A DNA stretch of 64,000 nt from contig JALLLT010000004.1 of NCBI GenBank assembly GCA_025266875.1, positions 496,001 through 560,000 on the forward strand. The letters run 5' to 3'. Made by a program: the position numbers and the translations under genes. Below the pieces are notes generated by a model. It did no database searches. It was not told where the DNA came from and saw nothing but the letters and a program-made list of their open reading frames with translations. This DNA is from Fennellomyces sp. T-0311. Its lineage: Eukaryota; Mucoromycota; Mucoromycetes; Mucorales; Lichtheimiaceae. Positions 34,204-46,324 of this stretch are shown here, piece after piece. Numbering within the stretch: position 1 is the first letter of the stretch; each line of letters starts with the position of its first letter.

Positions 34204-36142
34204 TCACGCTGGGAAATTCTTATATAGAAAATATTCAAATATACGAATATTCAAAAACTGCCGCTTTCGAATATTTCTTGAATATTGCTCGGCCCTGCGT
34301 TATTGCTTTGGAGGCGCGTATGTCTTTTTTTTATTTGGAACACACAGTACAAAAACTAATGATGACCAATATCTATGTATATTTAGGGCCTCGTGTTCTT
34401 TTGTTTGGCCTCTGTAACCCTCTTGATTATTCGTGGTAACTATGACTTTCATGTGTTAAAAGAGAAACGCTTTTACGTATATAAGAGTTTCTTACCGTTA
34501 CTATTGTTCCATGACCGTAGTACTCGCTGTTCAACCCGATTTGCTTGGCGAGCAACATTATCTAGAATTGATCATATTAGAATACCTGAATACATACAAA
34601 AGACGCTACTTACCGTTGTCTTCTTGACTTCCGTTTATTTGATATTACCATTCGTAATAGTTTGATCAGCAGACTCTAAAAAGCCACTACAAATAAACCA
34701 ATGCATTAATGGAAAAACTTACCGCTATTCCTCGATTCACCATTATCTTAATGCTCTTCATTCTCATTGTTGGCAGGTACTTCAGGAACTTCAGAAACTT
34801 TGCCGCAAGATGCTTCGGGTACTTTATTGGATGTATCATTATCATTGTTCGCTAATCTCAATTGTATCTTTGCGTAAAAAGTTTGACACTAAAGTGACCA
34901 CCACTTACTAGCACTCTCCTTCGTTTTCATCCAAGCATTCACCATCAGCAACTGAGCACTCAGGAACCTTCGCACGCACACAAAAGATATTGGTCACAAA
35001 CGCAGGCTTCAGGTGCTTCTGTGGCTGCCGCTTTTTTACTGGGGGTTAAGATTGCTCTAGCTCGTTGATTCAGAAAGCTGCAAAGTGATTCGGATCTTCT
35101 GTGCTGTCGCTATAGCGTAATGAACCACATTGCTCTTGAACGTGAGAAAATATGTCACTTTCCAATACTCAGCGCCTTTGTTTCCTGCCATGATATCCTT
35201 GCCTAGTTGCCTGTATAGCATCCAAGTAAATTATCTGGTGGAACCGTTGTCATATTTTGGATACGCGTAATTTCGAGAGAAAGCTATATCCTTGAAGGGC
35301 TTGACAGCCGCAATACCTGTGATAGCTGGAACCTCAGTATTGACGCTGATGTCCGGACCTCATTTCAACAACTTCATGCTCAAGTGCTTGAATTCGTGTC
35401 GACGTAAAGGAAATCTCTTGCTTCAATGTCGATACTGTTGCTGACATCCGTGCGGAATGAAAAAACTTCATTCGCTAGGTACTGGAGCGAGGAGGTAACT
35501 GTAGAAAAGCTTTACATTAATACAACAGGAGGGTTTTGTTCGACATTCGTTAGCAGATTGCTCATTGTAGTATGTATTGAATTGGGAAGAGGAACTCGCA
35601 ACGATAAGTAAACAAGCCGATTATTGACCAAAAAACCCCTGAAACCACTTTCTCCCTTAAAGCTTTATCCGATTTTTGCATATTTATCTGAATACTGGGA
35701 TATTCAGGTTTTCAAGGTCTGAATATTTCCTACATCGAAATTTCGCACCGTGAATTAATTCTAGACGAAACTTGTAAATAATATCATCGATTATTCTACT
35801 TCGTATGAGTTTCTTGCTACGTAATTCACTGAAAACGAGTCCAGAAGACAATGGAAATGTTATTGCAACGGCTTGCATTGAAAATCTAGAAATGTTTTGA
35901 ATGGTCAATGGGTTTATGTACTAGTTTCAACTCTACTCCACTCAGAAACATATCGATCTTTGTCCATGCTACTATTTACAAATATGGTTTAGCGCCATTG
36001 GGTCTTTATGCAGTCCATTCCCGATGAGTATCTTTCATACTTATGACAAAACAATCGTATGACAACCCTTGACTTAACTGACATTATAAATAGTAAGCTG
36101 TTTTTTGATACCACGCTGTTGAAACAAATCTATCCGTACAAA
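34204..36142. other. Unresolved region with coding relics and AT-rich GAATATTC motifs
   Basis: Next to the P450 breakpoint, 34220-34290 holds several GAATATTC-like palindromes; a similar patch occurs at 35680-35735. Between them, minus-strand pieces look like remnants of a protein. A Thr/Ser-rich start (MSATVSTLKQEISF near 35440) is followed by VPAITGIAAVKPFKDIAFS with an in-frame stop soon after. An acidic tail (VPEASCGKVSEVPEVPANN near 34775-34835) spliced from RRFLSAQLLMVNAWMKTKES follows. No family was recognised. It may be a dead transposon or gene. Confidence 0.3.
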
Positions 36143-36507
36143 ATGTCAGGCAGTGTCACCAACAACAACGTAAACAACAAGCGTATGAAGAATCCCATTA
36201 CCCTTGCCGACCGCTCCACAGCCGAGGCCCAGGGTCTCACCGCAAATCGCAACGAAGGCATTGACGATATGAAAGCTCAGGAGCAAATGGTAAGCATGAT
36301 ATGGCTCCATATATGGCGAATGTTATATTTTAACAATGAAAACATTAGCATAATGTTCCAACGAAGGGAGATAAGGCATCGGCGGATGCTTTTGAGTTTA
36401 ATAATCAACGCGCAAAACAGGCTAGCCAAGAGCACAGAAATGTTACATCAACGACGGATTTTACCAACCAGTATAATCATCTTGATGGTGAAGAACGCAT
36501 CGAATAA
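36143..36507 (+). CDS. Small hydrophilic, probably disordered protein (101 residues)
   Basis: Exons 36143-36289 and 36349-36507 join by a 59-bp GTAAGC...TTAG intron in phase 0. The ATG at 36143 has the context ACAAAATGT; an upstream in-frame ATG at 36059 is possible but less likely. The protein starts MSGSVTNNNVNNKRMKNPIT, continues ADRSTAEAQGLTANRNEG, and ends FTNQYNHLDGEERIE. It is rich in Asn, Gln, Lys and Glu, with almost no hydrophobic core, no signal peptide and no cysteine. Charge and composition recall stress-protective (LEA-like) or ribosome-associated small proteins, but no family was recognised. The second exon is only visible after splicing. A hAT-type element sits 98 bp downstream of its stop. 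Confidence 0.65.
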
Positions 36508-36604
36508 ATAGCGTACATACGTATATAAACCAACCAAATCTGAATTTATACATGCTGCTCTTGTAAATAAATCTTCAAGTTTTTCTACTGTTCTGTTATA
36601 TAAC

Positions 36605-37515
36605 TAAGGCTCAACGGGCGTGGACCGACGGCCTTCGGGCATATCGGTCGGCCTATACCCAAGGACCGAAGGTCGTCGGTCATCTTTAAACGGACAAGAC
36701 TTCTAGCCCAAAAATCCGGGTATCCGAAAAAGCATGGACCGACCGACATTGTGTCTGAGATGGAGTTACAAAGGCGTGGTGACTTACCCAGATCAAGCTT
36801 GTTCATTACTGAACATGATTAAGATGCAAAGCATAACTGTTCACTATAATACTTCAGGTTTTTCTTTTAGAGGCGAAATACAATTTATTTTGGCAGTTGG
36901 CAAAAAAAAAACATATACTGCTGTGGTAACATTCGTTTTTCTTGGTTTATTTTTCGTTACGTGATCAGATCTCTACTTCTGCACCATTCCAGTTAACGAT
37001 GTAGTATACGCGATCATAAAAAAAGGCGCCCCAGAGTACCTGACAAAGCAAGCAGTCGGGAGCACCTTTAGTTATTTACTTCTGTGGCAACATTCATTTC
37101 CCTTATTTTCTTGTTGAGCATTAATGCATCGTCTTTGACAACAATGTAACACGGCCAATCATGAAAATTAGGGTCTCTGAACTTATTTATCACCACATTC
37201 TTTAAATAAATCTAAGCAGCTTTCAGCTGCTACTGTGTCTTAAAAAATTACTACAAAACACATACAACAAATGACTATATTAAAATTTGGGGAAGTGACG
37301 TCTGTATTGCTTCTTTTAAGTGAGATTCTGATTAATATAATACACTCCAAATGCTCGAGCGCCCGATGGTTATGCTTGGACCGACGGTCGGTCATGTTTT
37401 CAGGGCCGCGCCTATTCGGGCATCTCTATTTGGGCGAGTGCCGGGGATCTAAGACCGTAAATATCGGTCCTACTCAGTCGGTCCTCCGGTCTGCCTGACC
37501 GAATTGCAAGCCCTA
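36605..37515. mobile_element. Second non-autonomous hAT-type element (911 bp)
   Basis: Flanked by a perfect 8-bp target-site duplication, TATATAAC at 36597-36604 and 37516-37523. The left end is TAAGGCTCAACGGGCG; the right end read inward is TAGGGCTTGCAATTCGG. Both subterminal regions (36620-36740 and 37375-37500) are dense in GACCGA/TCGGTC repeats in both orientations. Duplication length and end sequence agree with the element at 9519-11006, although the subterminal repeat unit differs (GACCGA instead of CGGGC). No transposase was seen inside. Confidence 0.75.
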
Positions 37516-37523
37516 TATATAAC

Positions 37524-38429
37524 TGTCATACTATAACTTGATTATGATACAATTTTTTAAATCCTCTGAATACCATTTTTGAACTTTTAACATCTACGGA
37601 TACAGATAAACAAGCACCTTAAGTTTATCTAAACTTAATTAGGAAGCTTATGCCATAGTCATTATCTTCCGTTATTGAGACCAGTAACGTCATAAGAGAT
37701 ATATAAACATGGAGTGCAATATCTGAGGGTAATTTGTCCCATAGTATAGAGCTAACGATAGCGAAGAATAAAATAATCCATTCTAATGATATGCATTACT
37801 TTAGACCAAATGACGCCGGGGAAGAGGAAACAAAAGATAATTCAAGCTTGGATGACCACACGTCGAATTGATAAATACCTAATTTTGTATACGGTAATAA
37901 GCTACTGGAATCTAGTATGTTTTAGTTGCTTTAAACTGCACTTTGAGAGAAACGCTTTTAGCAAGAATGCCACCCATTCATATGATGTAGAATAAAAAGC
38001 AACTGTTGCATTACCTTGCTATTGTTTTTCGGTGCTTAACTAAGGGAAAAGGAAAATTTGATCAACGATATCGTTGTAGAGTATATGTCATCTCCAATTC
38101 ACTTAATTCTATTATACAAGAGGATATGCAAGGCATTTTACTTTCCATGGCATCGTGTTAAAGCAAGCAAGCTCTTTGTGATGTATCCCATCATCGCACG
38201 GAATATCTATTATTCGTTTTCTTGCTTCTGTTACATCCTGCATTTTAAGCAAAGCATAAAAGTACATATGGATCAGTAAGGACAAGATACATATTTGTCA
38301 TGCCAATATATAATGCTGGCAAATACAGCATAGGGAATACGTATTACAGCGGTTATTTATTTCCATTATTGGGGGATTTCATGATAATATTACATAACTT
38401 ACGGTAGTTGCCTGATTCTGCAAATATGT
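37524..38429. other. Intergenic between hAT element and P450
   Basis: No gene recognised. From about 38340 to the P450 stop it matches the 3' flank of the truncated P450 copy. Confidence 0.5.
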
Positions 38430-40636
38430 TTAATAGCGATGCTCAAAGTTAACTTTCAGGTCATCAATGGAGATGAGACCAAAGACGATGCCTCGTTTCT
38501 GGATACCGTCTTTATGGATTGAATCCTTGACAGGACTGAAGGTGTATTTGCGCACTACAGTTTCAAATAACGCAATAACATACTATAAGTATAGCGGTAA
38601 CACATACAATTATATAAAACTTACGCAACATAGATAGGACAACCCGCTGTTGAGCGAGCGAGAAGTTCATTCCAATGCATTGACGACCGCCATTACTGAA
38701 TGGTACCCATGCTAACCCTGAACCAGGCTGACGTTCCGCTTCACCACCAGCTGCATATCGTTCAGGGTTGAAGGTTTCGGGATCCTTCCAGTACTTTGGG
38801 TTACGATGAATGTTGTAAATATCCAAATCAACCAGTGTTCCCTTTGGAATGAAGATACCGCCGATTTCCATATCCTCTGTGGCAGTACGCGAGGTTGTAG
38901 TAAGTAGTGGGTTGTGTAGACGAAGCGTCTTTAAAAAAATTCGTGTTATTTGATTACGTATGTACACGGTTCACATTTTGCTTTACAATAAAACGTACCT
39001 CTTTCATTACAGTGTTCAGATAGGTCATTTGTTTGGTTTGTTCTACAGTTGGAAGGACGTCCTCTGGATCGTCACCGAGAATACCAATGACCTCTTGTCT
39101 TGCCTTCTCTTGAATTTCCTAAAAGTCCCGTTTTTGAGTGCTATTAACGAGCTCCTTATAATTGTAGAGATCAGGACATACTGGGTTTCTGGCTAATTCA
39201 TATACAGCACAGGCAAGTGTGAACGCAGTGGTATCATGGCCTACATACAAAGTATAGAAGCCATCAGTGAAAAATGCTAAACTGTAAGTCTGCAGCTATT
39301 CACCAGCCAAGAAAAAGATGCAAAGATTGGCCTTTAAAAGGACCGGTCAAGTTGATTAGCAAAAAATGATCCTGCTAAAGCAAATCCGGGATCTCGGTTC
39401 CGAAAATTTACCTTTAGCTCTTCGTTAGACATGACAGCACCCTCTCCTTCGTTCATTTCGCTCTCAATCATCAATGTCAACAGGTCTTTTTCGTTATCCT
39501 CGATATTGTTTTCGATCTTCTCTTGAATAACCTGTCGCTTATTTTGGATGATCGTTTCCATCATATTCAGGAAGCTGGTCAAACTGTCATGAGCCTTTTG
39601 TCGTTTGGGGAACCAGTGAACCAGCGTGGTGTCAAGAATGGGGAAAATGATATATATTGGCTTGACCATGCCTTCTTTGACACGATTATATCCTTCTACC
39701 CATTCGTTGTTTTTATCAACCAGCGCGTTAAAGTTAAAACCTAATAGTGAAAAAAGATATTGGAACCACAAATGGCTTTGCTGTAAGAGCTACTCCTTAC
39801 CAAAACCAGCGGTGCCAATTGCGTCCAGCGCCAGTCGTGTGAATATATCAAGCACATCCACGTCACCATCGTCAAGTACTTTGAACATGGTTTGCGTCAG
39901 GGTACCAAATAGCTTGACAGGGAACGCTCGATGGAAAGCTGGGTTAGCAATCTATCGGTATCACAGGGTAAGTACGCAAAGTAAGATATGCAAAATAGAA
40001 AATACCTTGCGATGGCGCTTCCAGTCGGCACCATTCAGAAAGACGATGTTTGGACCACCCACATAGCGCTCGATTAAGGTATCTTTGACACCCATTGTCG
40101 TCTCGGACTTTGGAAAAGCATCTGAAAAATTAAGTGTCAGCCATTGATCGACTCTCCATTTTTCCGTAATTACCAGTTTTCAACAGCATCTGCTTCGCTG
40201 CGATCGGGTCAGCAATGTCAACAATCCAGCCTTCAGCACTGAATCGCTGCAATATCAAAGAAAAATATGTCAGATAGTCGCCAAGTTACAAGAGAATTTT
40301 GTCAGTTACCGCGAACACACCAGTGCCAGCATCACGAACAGGCGCAATGAGTTCACGCGAATAATCGCTGACAAGACCATTGTTAAAATAATACTTCATG
40401 GCAGTCAAGTAATCGCAATGTGGCAAGTGCCGCAATGAAGCCGGGGGTTGGCTAACTTTGCGATAGAAGCGATGTATCGCAAGAACAAGTACAGTTATTG
40501 TGGTAACTGGAATCAGGGATAGTTTGTGGCGTTGCAGATGTGGCAGGAGCAAAGTGGCGTACACTTCGACCACCTTTTCCAGCGATGGACCAGTCAATTC
40601 ACTGACTTTTTGAATGAGAGTCGATATCAATGGCAT
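38430..40636 (-). CDS. Cytochrome P450 monooxygenase (intact copy)
   Basis: ER-anchored heme monooxygenase. Start is the ATG at 40634-40636. The N-terminus has a membrane segment near residues 40-55 (LSLIPVTTITVLVLAIH) followed by a Pro-rich hinge (SQPPASLRHLP). Exons join in phase through RFSAEGWIVDIADPIAAKQM, the C-helix exon ending ADWKRHRK, IANPAFHRAFPVKLFG and DIFTRLALDAIGTAGFGF. The I-helix is FFLAGHDTTAFTLA, split by an intron inside AG-H. The K-helix ExxR lies across an intron (VMKE/TLRLHNP), then PERF-like FNPERY, and the heme loop FSNGGRQCIGMNFS keeps every FxxGxRxCxG residue. The stop follows VNFEHRY. The substrate is unknown; no reductase or biosynthetic cluster is next to it. A dead partial duplicate lies 5.2 kb away in direct orientation. 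Confidence 0.92.
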
Positions 40637-43600
40637 CTGGAGAAGAGAAGACGACAAAGGATTGTTCCCATACCGTCTATTCCTTTTAGAATAGTTTGTG
40701 TGGGGATCACATTGTAGGCCGCCAGAATTTCGACGACCGGAAATAAAGCGCGGTGATAGTCGTGCACTATTACCGCGCTTCCGACCAGCGCGCTCTTACC
40801 TTGGTCAAGAGGTCCGAGCATACTTATCTTCTCACATACAGAGGTTTCTTCTGAACATACATTAGAAGCACAGAGAATTCACTAGAAACATAAGTTATGT
40901 TTACATTCTCCCTTGCCAAGTCTTTACGAAACCAGATAATCATGGTTCGCTAGTCAGGTTCCCATCACTAATAATTGAATGGTATGCTACGCAACTTAAA
41001 CACATATCCTACCATGGAAAGGATTCCTCATCATCCCAAATAAAGGTAGCTACTAGGGTTTGACCATTTATCTACATCTCTACTCTATCGATCGATAGCT
41101 GAAACCTTGTTTACTCGGTAAAATATTTGTTCCATCGGTGCCCGATTCCCACCCATCGTCCAGTCCTGCTTTTCAAACCTCATGATGTTACATGTCTTAC
41201 CTTCATTATGCTAATACAGAAGTCATTACCGCAAAAGATAGCTTCAGAGATACCACCATATTCAGTAGGGAGCACATGGATTCAGCCAGTCATCAATATA
41301 CTCAAGGAAGCCTTGCAACTTGCTTACTAATATCGATACATACATACATATATATGTATATATCGACCACTATATTGTTCATTTATGAGAGCTTCCAAGT
41401 TCGCTATTATTTTTGTATACAATAGCATTTGCAAAGACAGTAACTTCTGCTTATATATAAACTAATGTGTGCGCTTAAGGTCTTTCTCTAATTTCGTATA
41501 ATCTGGGAATGGGAATGGGATTAGCTTAAAGTTATATTTATTTGGAAGATATTAGGTCTGCTTCCATAGGTATATAATCTCTGGGATGGAATTAAGGAAA
41601 TACCGCTCACAATGTTCTTGAAATCCTTTCGGCGCACTAGCGGTATATGGTCATTTACTGATCCGCTTGCCCAGTTCGCGTAACTGATTGTAATGTCGAA
41701 GACACTTTGGTGATTAGCGTTAATATAGTATCATGTGTCACTTATACAGCCAACCTCGCTTGAACGCAAAATAAATTATGTTTGGCTTGCATAATCTAGA
41801 TATATTGCTGGTATTCTCACTATTCAATGTGCTTCAACCGAAGTAAAAATGCTTGGCAATATAGGTGGTTGTAATTCCTTTGCTTTGAGTGGATTCTTTA
41901 GCTGGCCTCTGATGTAGAAAAGAATAAGCTAAACGTGAGAGGGTGTATGGCAGGCTCTAGTAACGTTCCAATTCATCAATATATATATGATACGCAGTGG
42001 TGATCAATGGAATATTTAGCTGTTCACTGTGAGCATTTTCGCTTTGTTTATCTGCGTCTTCAATGACCATTAGTTATATGTGCTTTTGGTGTTTCTCTTC
42101 CTCTTCTGATCTCCAAAATTCGCTGATAGCCTGGTTTTCATCCACAAGCCATCGGTCGAGATCAGGAATGACAGGTTATTCGCCAAGTTGGAGAAATCAT
42201 CGGTGATTTTTAATGTTAACGCGGTTGATTCAAAGTCAAAAGTATAGGTCCACAAAAACTGTAGCATCCTGGCTGTACATACTGTATAATAAAATCTTAT
42301 TGTCTCTCGATACAAATGTAAAAACAGCAACCCATACCTTCAAATAATGAACAATTATACATGTATAACATGCCATAATTAGCAACATGGGATTTCATGT
42401 CATCCAACACTCTGTATTCTGGGTAACTCCAGAGCTGGAGTTCAGCCAATACAAATTTGATCGGTGATAACGACCATTAATTTGATGCATCTGGCCTTTT
42501 TTTGAGTGTACGCTTCATCATAGCGTGAATATTCGAGAATGAATTCTTGGAACGTGTGAAAATAGAGGTTACAACGAGATACCTATGACGGCATAGTCGT
42601 GCAACGTGGAGCAACAAGACTTAGGTGTTCTGTAACACGGTAGCACAGAAAGTTCTCAGGCATAAAAAGGGTTCGCATGCATCAAACAAAAAATGATATA
42701 TTAGAGGACCAACCTCTTTTTTTTTCAGTAATATTCGACCGCTAAGATTATGCTTATGAGTCACCTATCACAGTGTTTATGTACTGCTAATAATTATCCA
42801 CATGGCAATAACATTGACCTCCTAACACATGCATTCTTCTGGTATGAAAGAGTACGATAAGACTACCCGCGATCGATGATGGCCGAGGATCAGTTATACC
42901 TCTGGAGTTACGTATGTGGACCTTGAGGTTGCTACTGTAAAATTTGCAGTCTGATTACTGAATCCTTGGTGTGCTATAACATTATACTTTGACCACCGTG
43001 CTGACCGTAACAGATATACCCGCAGAGTATCATAGCAGTCTGCAATTCCAGTCTTCGGAACTGAAATTACAATTATAACATGAGGTAAACCAGTAGTCAC
43101 AGTATCGTAACATAGTGTGAATTAAAAGAGAAGTGTGGTTCCACCAAAAGTAATAAAACAAGGATTAAACTTATCAATGGGTCTGGTTGTATGCCAGGCT
43201 ATTACAACATATCCACATTTTAATCTGCTTGCTACATATGGGAATATTCTCAGTGTCATTAACATTGTTGAGCTGATTCCTTATATATATGCTCGTCAGA
43301 TTACATGCTGAATGAGTAGAAGTATTGGCCTTGCATCGCAATGCCATTCTTTTCAGGTATTAGTTGCACGAATCATTGCTTTATACCTGTGACAAACCGG
43401 AAGGCAGCGCGAAATATCAATCAAAGCAACAGAGTGCTTTGAATAAAATCGATACAGAACATGGCAAAAGAGCTGATTAATAGTTGCTTTGGATACTTGT
43501 GAACAGGCGCTTGCTAATATCTAAAAGGCATGGCATGATTTGATCAAGTAAGATTGGCCGCAATCGCGACCTGTCAACAAAATGTCGGTTAGTCTTCATG

Positions 43601-45684
43601 GGTGGCACACGAATGAAGTAGCTATATTCTTTCATTCTAATGGAGGTTAAGGAATAGTGGGACGAGAAGCGCCACGAACAGTTGGACAGCTTTCACGCAC
43701 TGGATCATGCCGTGCCTTTAATAGCCAACCAACATCGTTAACAAGCAATAAACTTGTTACGGTTTCAAAATCTAAGGTTTATCAAAAATCAAATGGTATA
43801 CACTACCACGCAAGGTGGTATCACTCCTAACCTCATTGTTACCATGGCGAATTACAGCAGTAAGAAGAGCTAGTAATGAAGAGAAACAAGGCTGTTTGCA
43901 CTTTTCACTTTGAGTTACTCCGCGAACGGCCGTAAGGAAAGGCGAGTGAAACACTGTAGAGTGGAGGAGCAGTGATGAGAATAGAACGCGTTCTTTGCAC
44001 TTAACTTTGTTTGTTCCAAAAGTACATCAGCTAGGTCATTAAAAGCGCACCACAACTCCTAGCCAATTATGCAAAGAAGTTTCCACAACATATCCGCCAA
44101 CGCCATCCAGGACGCAAAAGGTGCAACTCTCCCTGAAAAAAATTTACCTGTATCAAAGAAGATCGTAATGAAAGCATGACTACAGAATAGAGGAGCAGCA
44201 TTGAAGAGGCAGGGCGTTTTTTGACTTATCCCGCGTTGTAAAGGATTGAGGTGAAAGAGTTGGACATTGTACAGTTCCAACTCGAATTATTTTATAGGTA
44301 GTCTTTGAGGGGAACAAGGCAGTGGTTGGTTCAGGTTCCTAGATCGACGAACTGTGGAGCGACAGAACCCTTAACTAAAGTGGGAACCAAGGATTGGAAT
44401 ATAAGAGCGAACGTCATATGGTGTGCTTTGGTATGCCAGTAAGGAATAGCGACTTAGAATGGTGCTTGAGCTTCCTCATTCCGGCAATGGACATGTTCGA
44501 TCGTATTACTGCGTAAGTGGACTGTGCGCAATGAAACCAGAAGGAACCAGGACAGCGATAATGATAACTGTTGCGATAACAGCTTTGGTTACTATTAACG
44601 TATGAAGGCTCCACTTGATATTCTTGCGATTGTACTCGTAGTGTTTTTCAATTGCTGTGTTGCAGATACTAATCCGCGAGATCTCGATCGCACCAAGCGC
44701 CCTGATCGTGGTGAAACACAGTGACGGATGCATAATGCAAAGTATGAAAGTACCACTAGTACCACTTTTTTTTATGTATACCATCAATAAAATACTCTGA
44801 CAATCACTGCGTACCAATCGTCTTATGCTTTTAATAATTGAGAAGCTGTACATATCACGGTAATTTTATGGCAATCAGGTAAAGAATTCCCGCCGAAACG
44901 GGAGCCAGAGACATTCCTCGCTTGATGTGAGACTTCTTGGCAACTCCAGAATTTCACTTTTCATCAGCCAGTGGCTGTGGGTTTCAATAGCACATCGTAT
45001 CATACAATTTGACTATCGTAGGGAGCAGCAAACGAATCCCTTACTTTTGTAGTCGGTATCATGCCGATGTTAATGGATGCTACATAATCAAAATTATTCT
45101 TGCTTTTTGCTACTAGATCTGATACACAGGCTTACATAGATAACCTTCCGAAAATATGGGGCACTTGTGGATCGCGTATCTACTTGATTTGGTGTCGCTG
45201 TTGGAGTAAAAACCGCGACAATCTTTGTGAACAAATAAAATTTGGATCAACAATTTATGTCAGGGAAAGCAATATCACATTGGGTGGAGAAGAGAAATCA
45301 ACAACAGAGATAAACTCATATTCACTGTTGGTCAGGACGTGTTGCGTGGAATAACGCTCGGATCACGGGCAATAATCTGCTCCTATATGTGTCAAATGCA
45401 AAATTACACCTGTAATTTTTCGATCTGGCAATGTTACCATGGTAAGAAATGTCTAAAATCACCAAAAATTACAAAACGTATACAGTTCCTAGTATTTTAA
45501 GCAGTACTGTCCTGAAACTTTTGTATACTTTCTGAGGTAGCTCCTAGTTAGCTTCACGTTTAGCATATAAGTTGTGTTGTTTTTGGCTTTGCTTGCCAGA
45601 TTCACCGTATTGGTCAAATCAAGTATAAAAGAGCACGTTTTTCACAGATCACAAACATTAGTCCTTGGCAGGAGAAATATATTT
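40637..45684. other. 5-kb region without a recognisable gene
   Basis: The left end is the P450 promoter. ORFs such as 42070-42330 (minus) and 44506-44853 (minus, with a C-terminal hydrophobic segment) have no known domain. Between 43840 and 44280, short degenerate repeats recur (AGGAGCAG...AGAGGAG-like patches followed by TTTTTGACTT or TTTGCACTT). A CATA/TA-rich microsatellite lies at 41338-41365. Confidence 0.4.
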
Positions 45685-46078
45685 ATGCGCTTACTAAAGT
45701 CGCGGCTCCCGATCAAGCCTCCAGTCAGTGAGGGTCCTGGAGCGCTTAATCCGTCCCTAAAGGATGTTGTCCTTGTTATTGTGGCTTTGTCTGCTGCTAC
45801 TCCAGGTTTTACGAGCACCATTTATTCCCCAGGTATGAAAATGAGTGTAATTTGTATATCAAATGTTGTTTAACTTTGAAATCAGGCATTTCCAAACATC
45901 AACAAAGAACTCCATGCTCAGCCTATCGCAACGACATTGACCGCAGCTCGTTTCGTCCTGTTTATGGATATTGCAGCAGTTTTCTGGGCCTCTTTTTCTG
46001 ACTTTTATCAGACTCGCCGGTTCTGGTTGATCATAGTGATCCATACAGTATTAGTCAATAGCAATAGATGCACTAGTT
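45685..46078 (+). pseudogene. MFS transporter relic (N-terminal fragment)
   Basis: Starts MRLLKSRLPIKPPVSEGPG and continues with TM1 KDVVLVIVALSAATPGFTST. It splices (45834 donor GTATGA, acceptor ATCAG) to PNINKELHAQPIATTLTAAR and TM2 FVLFMDIAAVFWASFSDF, then the loop YQTRRFW. This matches the start of drug:proton antiporter (DHA1) MFS proteins: TM1, TM2 and the loop motif A region. The reading frame ends just after, and none of the other ten helices could be found downstream, so it is a fragment. The intron is intact, which suggests fairly recent loss. Confidence 0.65.
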
Positions 46079-46324
46079 AATAGGCCAAGTACTATCCAAT
46101 GTTAGAATTTCATGTTAAAGACAGATTCTCCTACGTATTTCTTGGCGCAATATACCCGGTGAGAGAGCGAGGGGTGCATGAAATTATAGTGGTCTTAAAC
46201 TCGTTCCTAAAACCATGAAACGCATCCGTCAAAGTATATTTACGACGAGTTTTGCATGAGGTAAATAATATGCCAAGGCTCGCAAACAAAAAGCCATTCT
46301 TCTTTCTCCTATTTCGAACGCCTC

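Noticed and set aside
40637..40657. P450 start seven codons upstream of the called ATG
   Set aside because: That first codon is TTG; the first ATG in frame is at 40634-40636.
43840..44280. Recurrent AGGAG/TTTTTGACTT-like patches as a tandem repeat or mobile element
   Set aside because: Similarity between patches is low and irregular; no boundaries or duplications could be defined.
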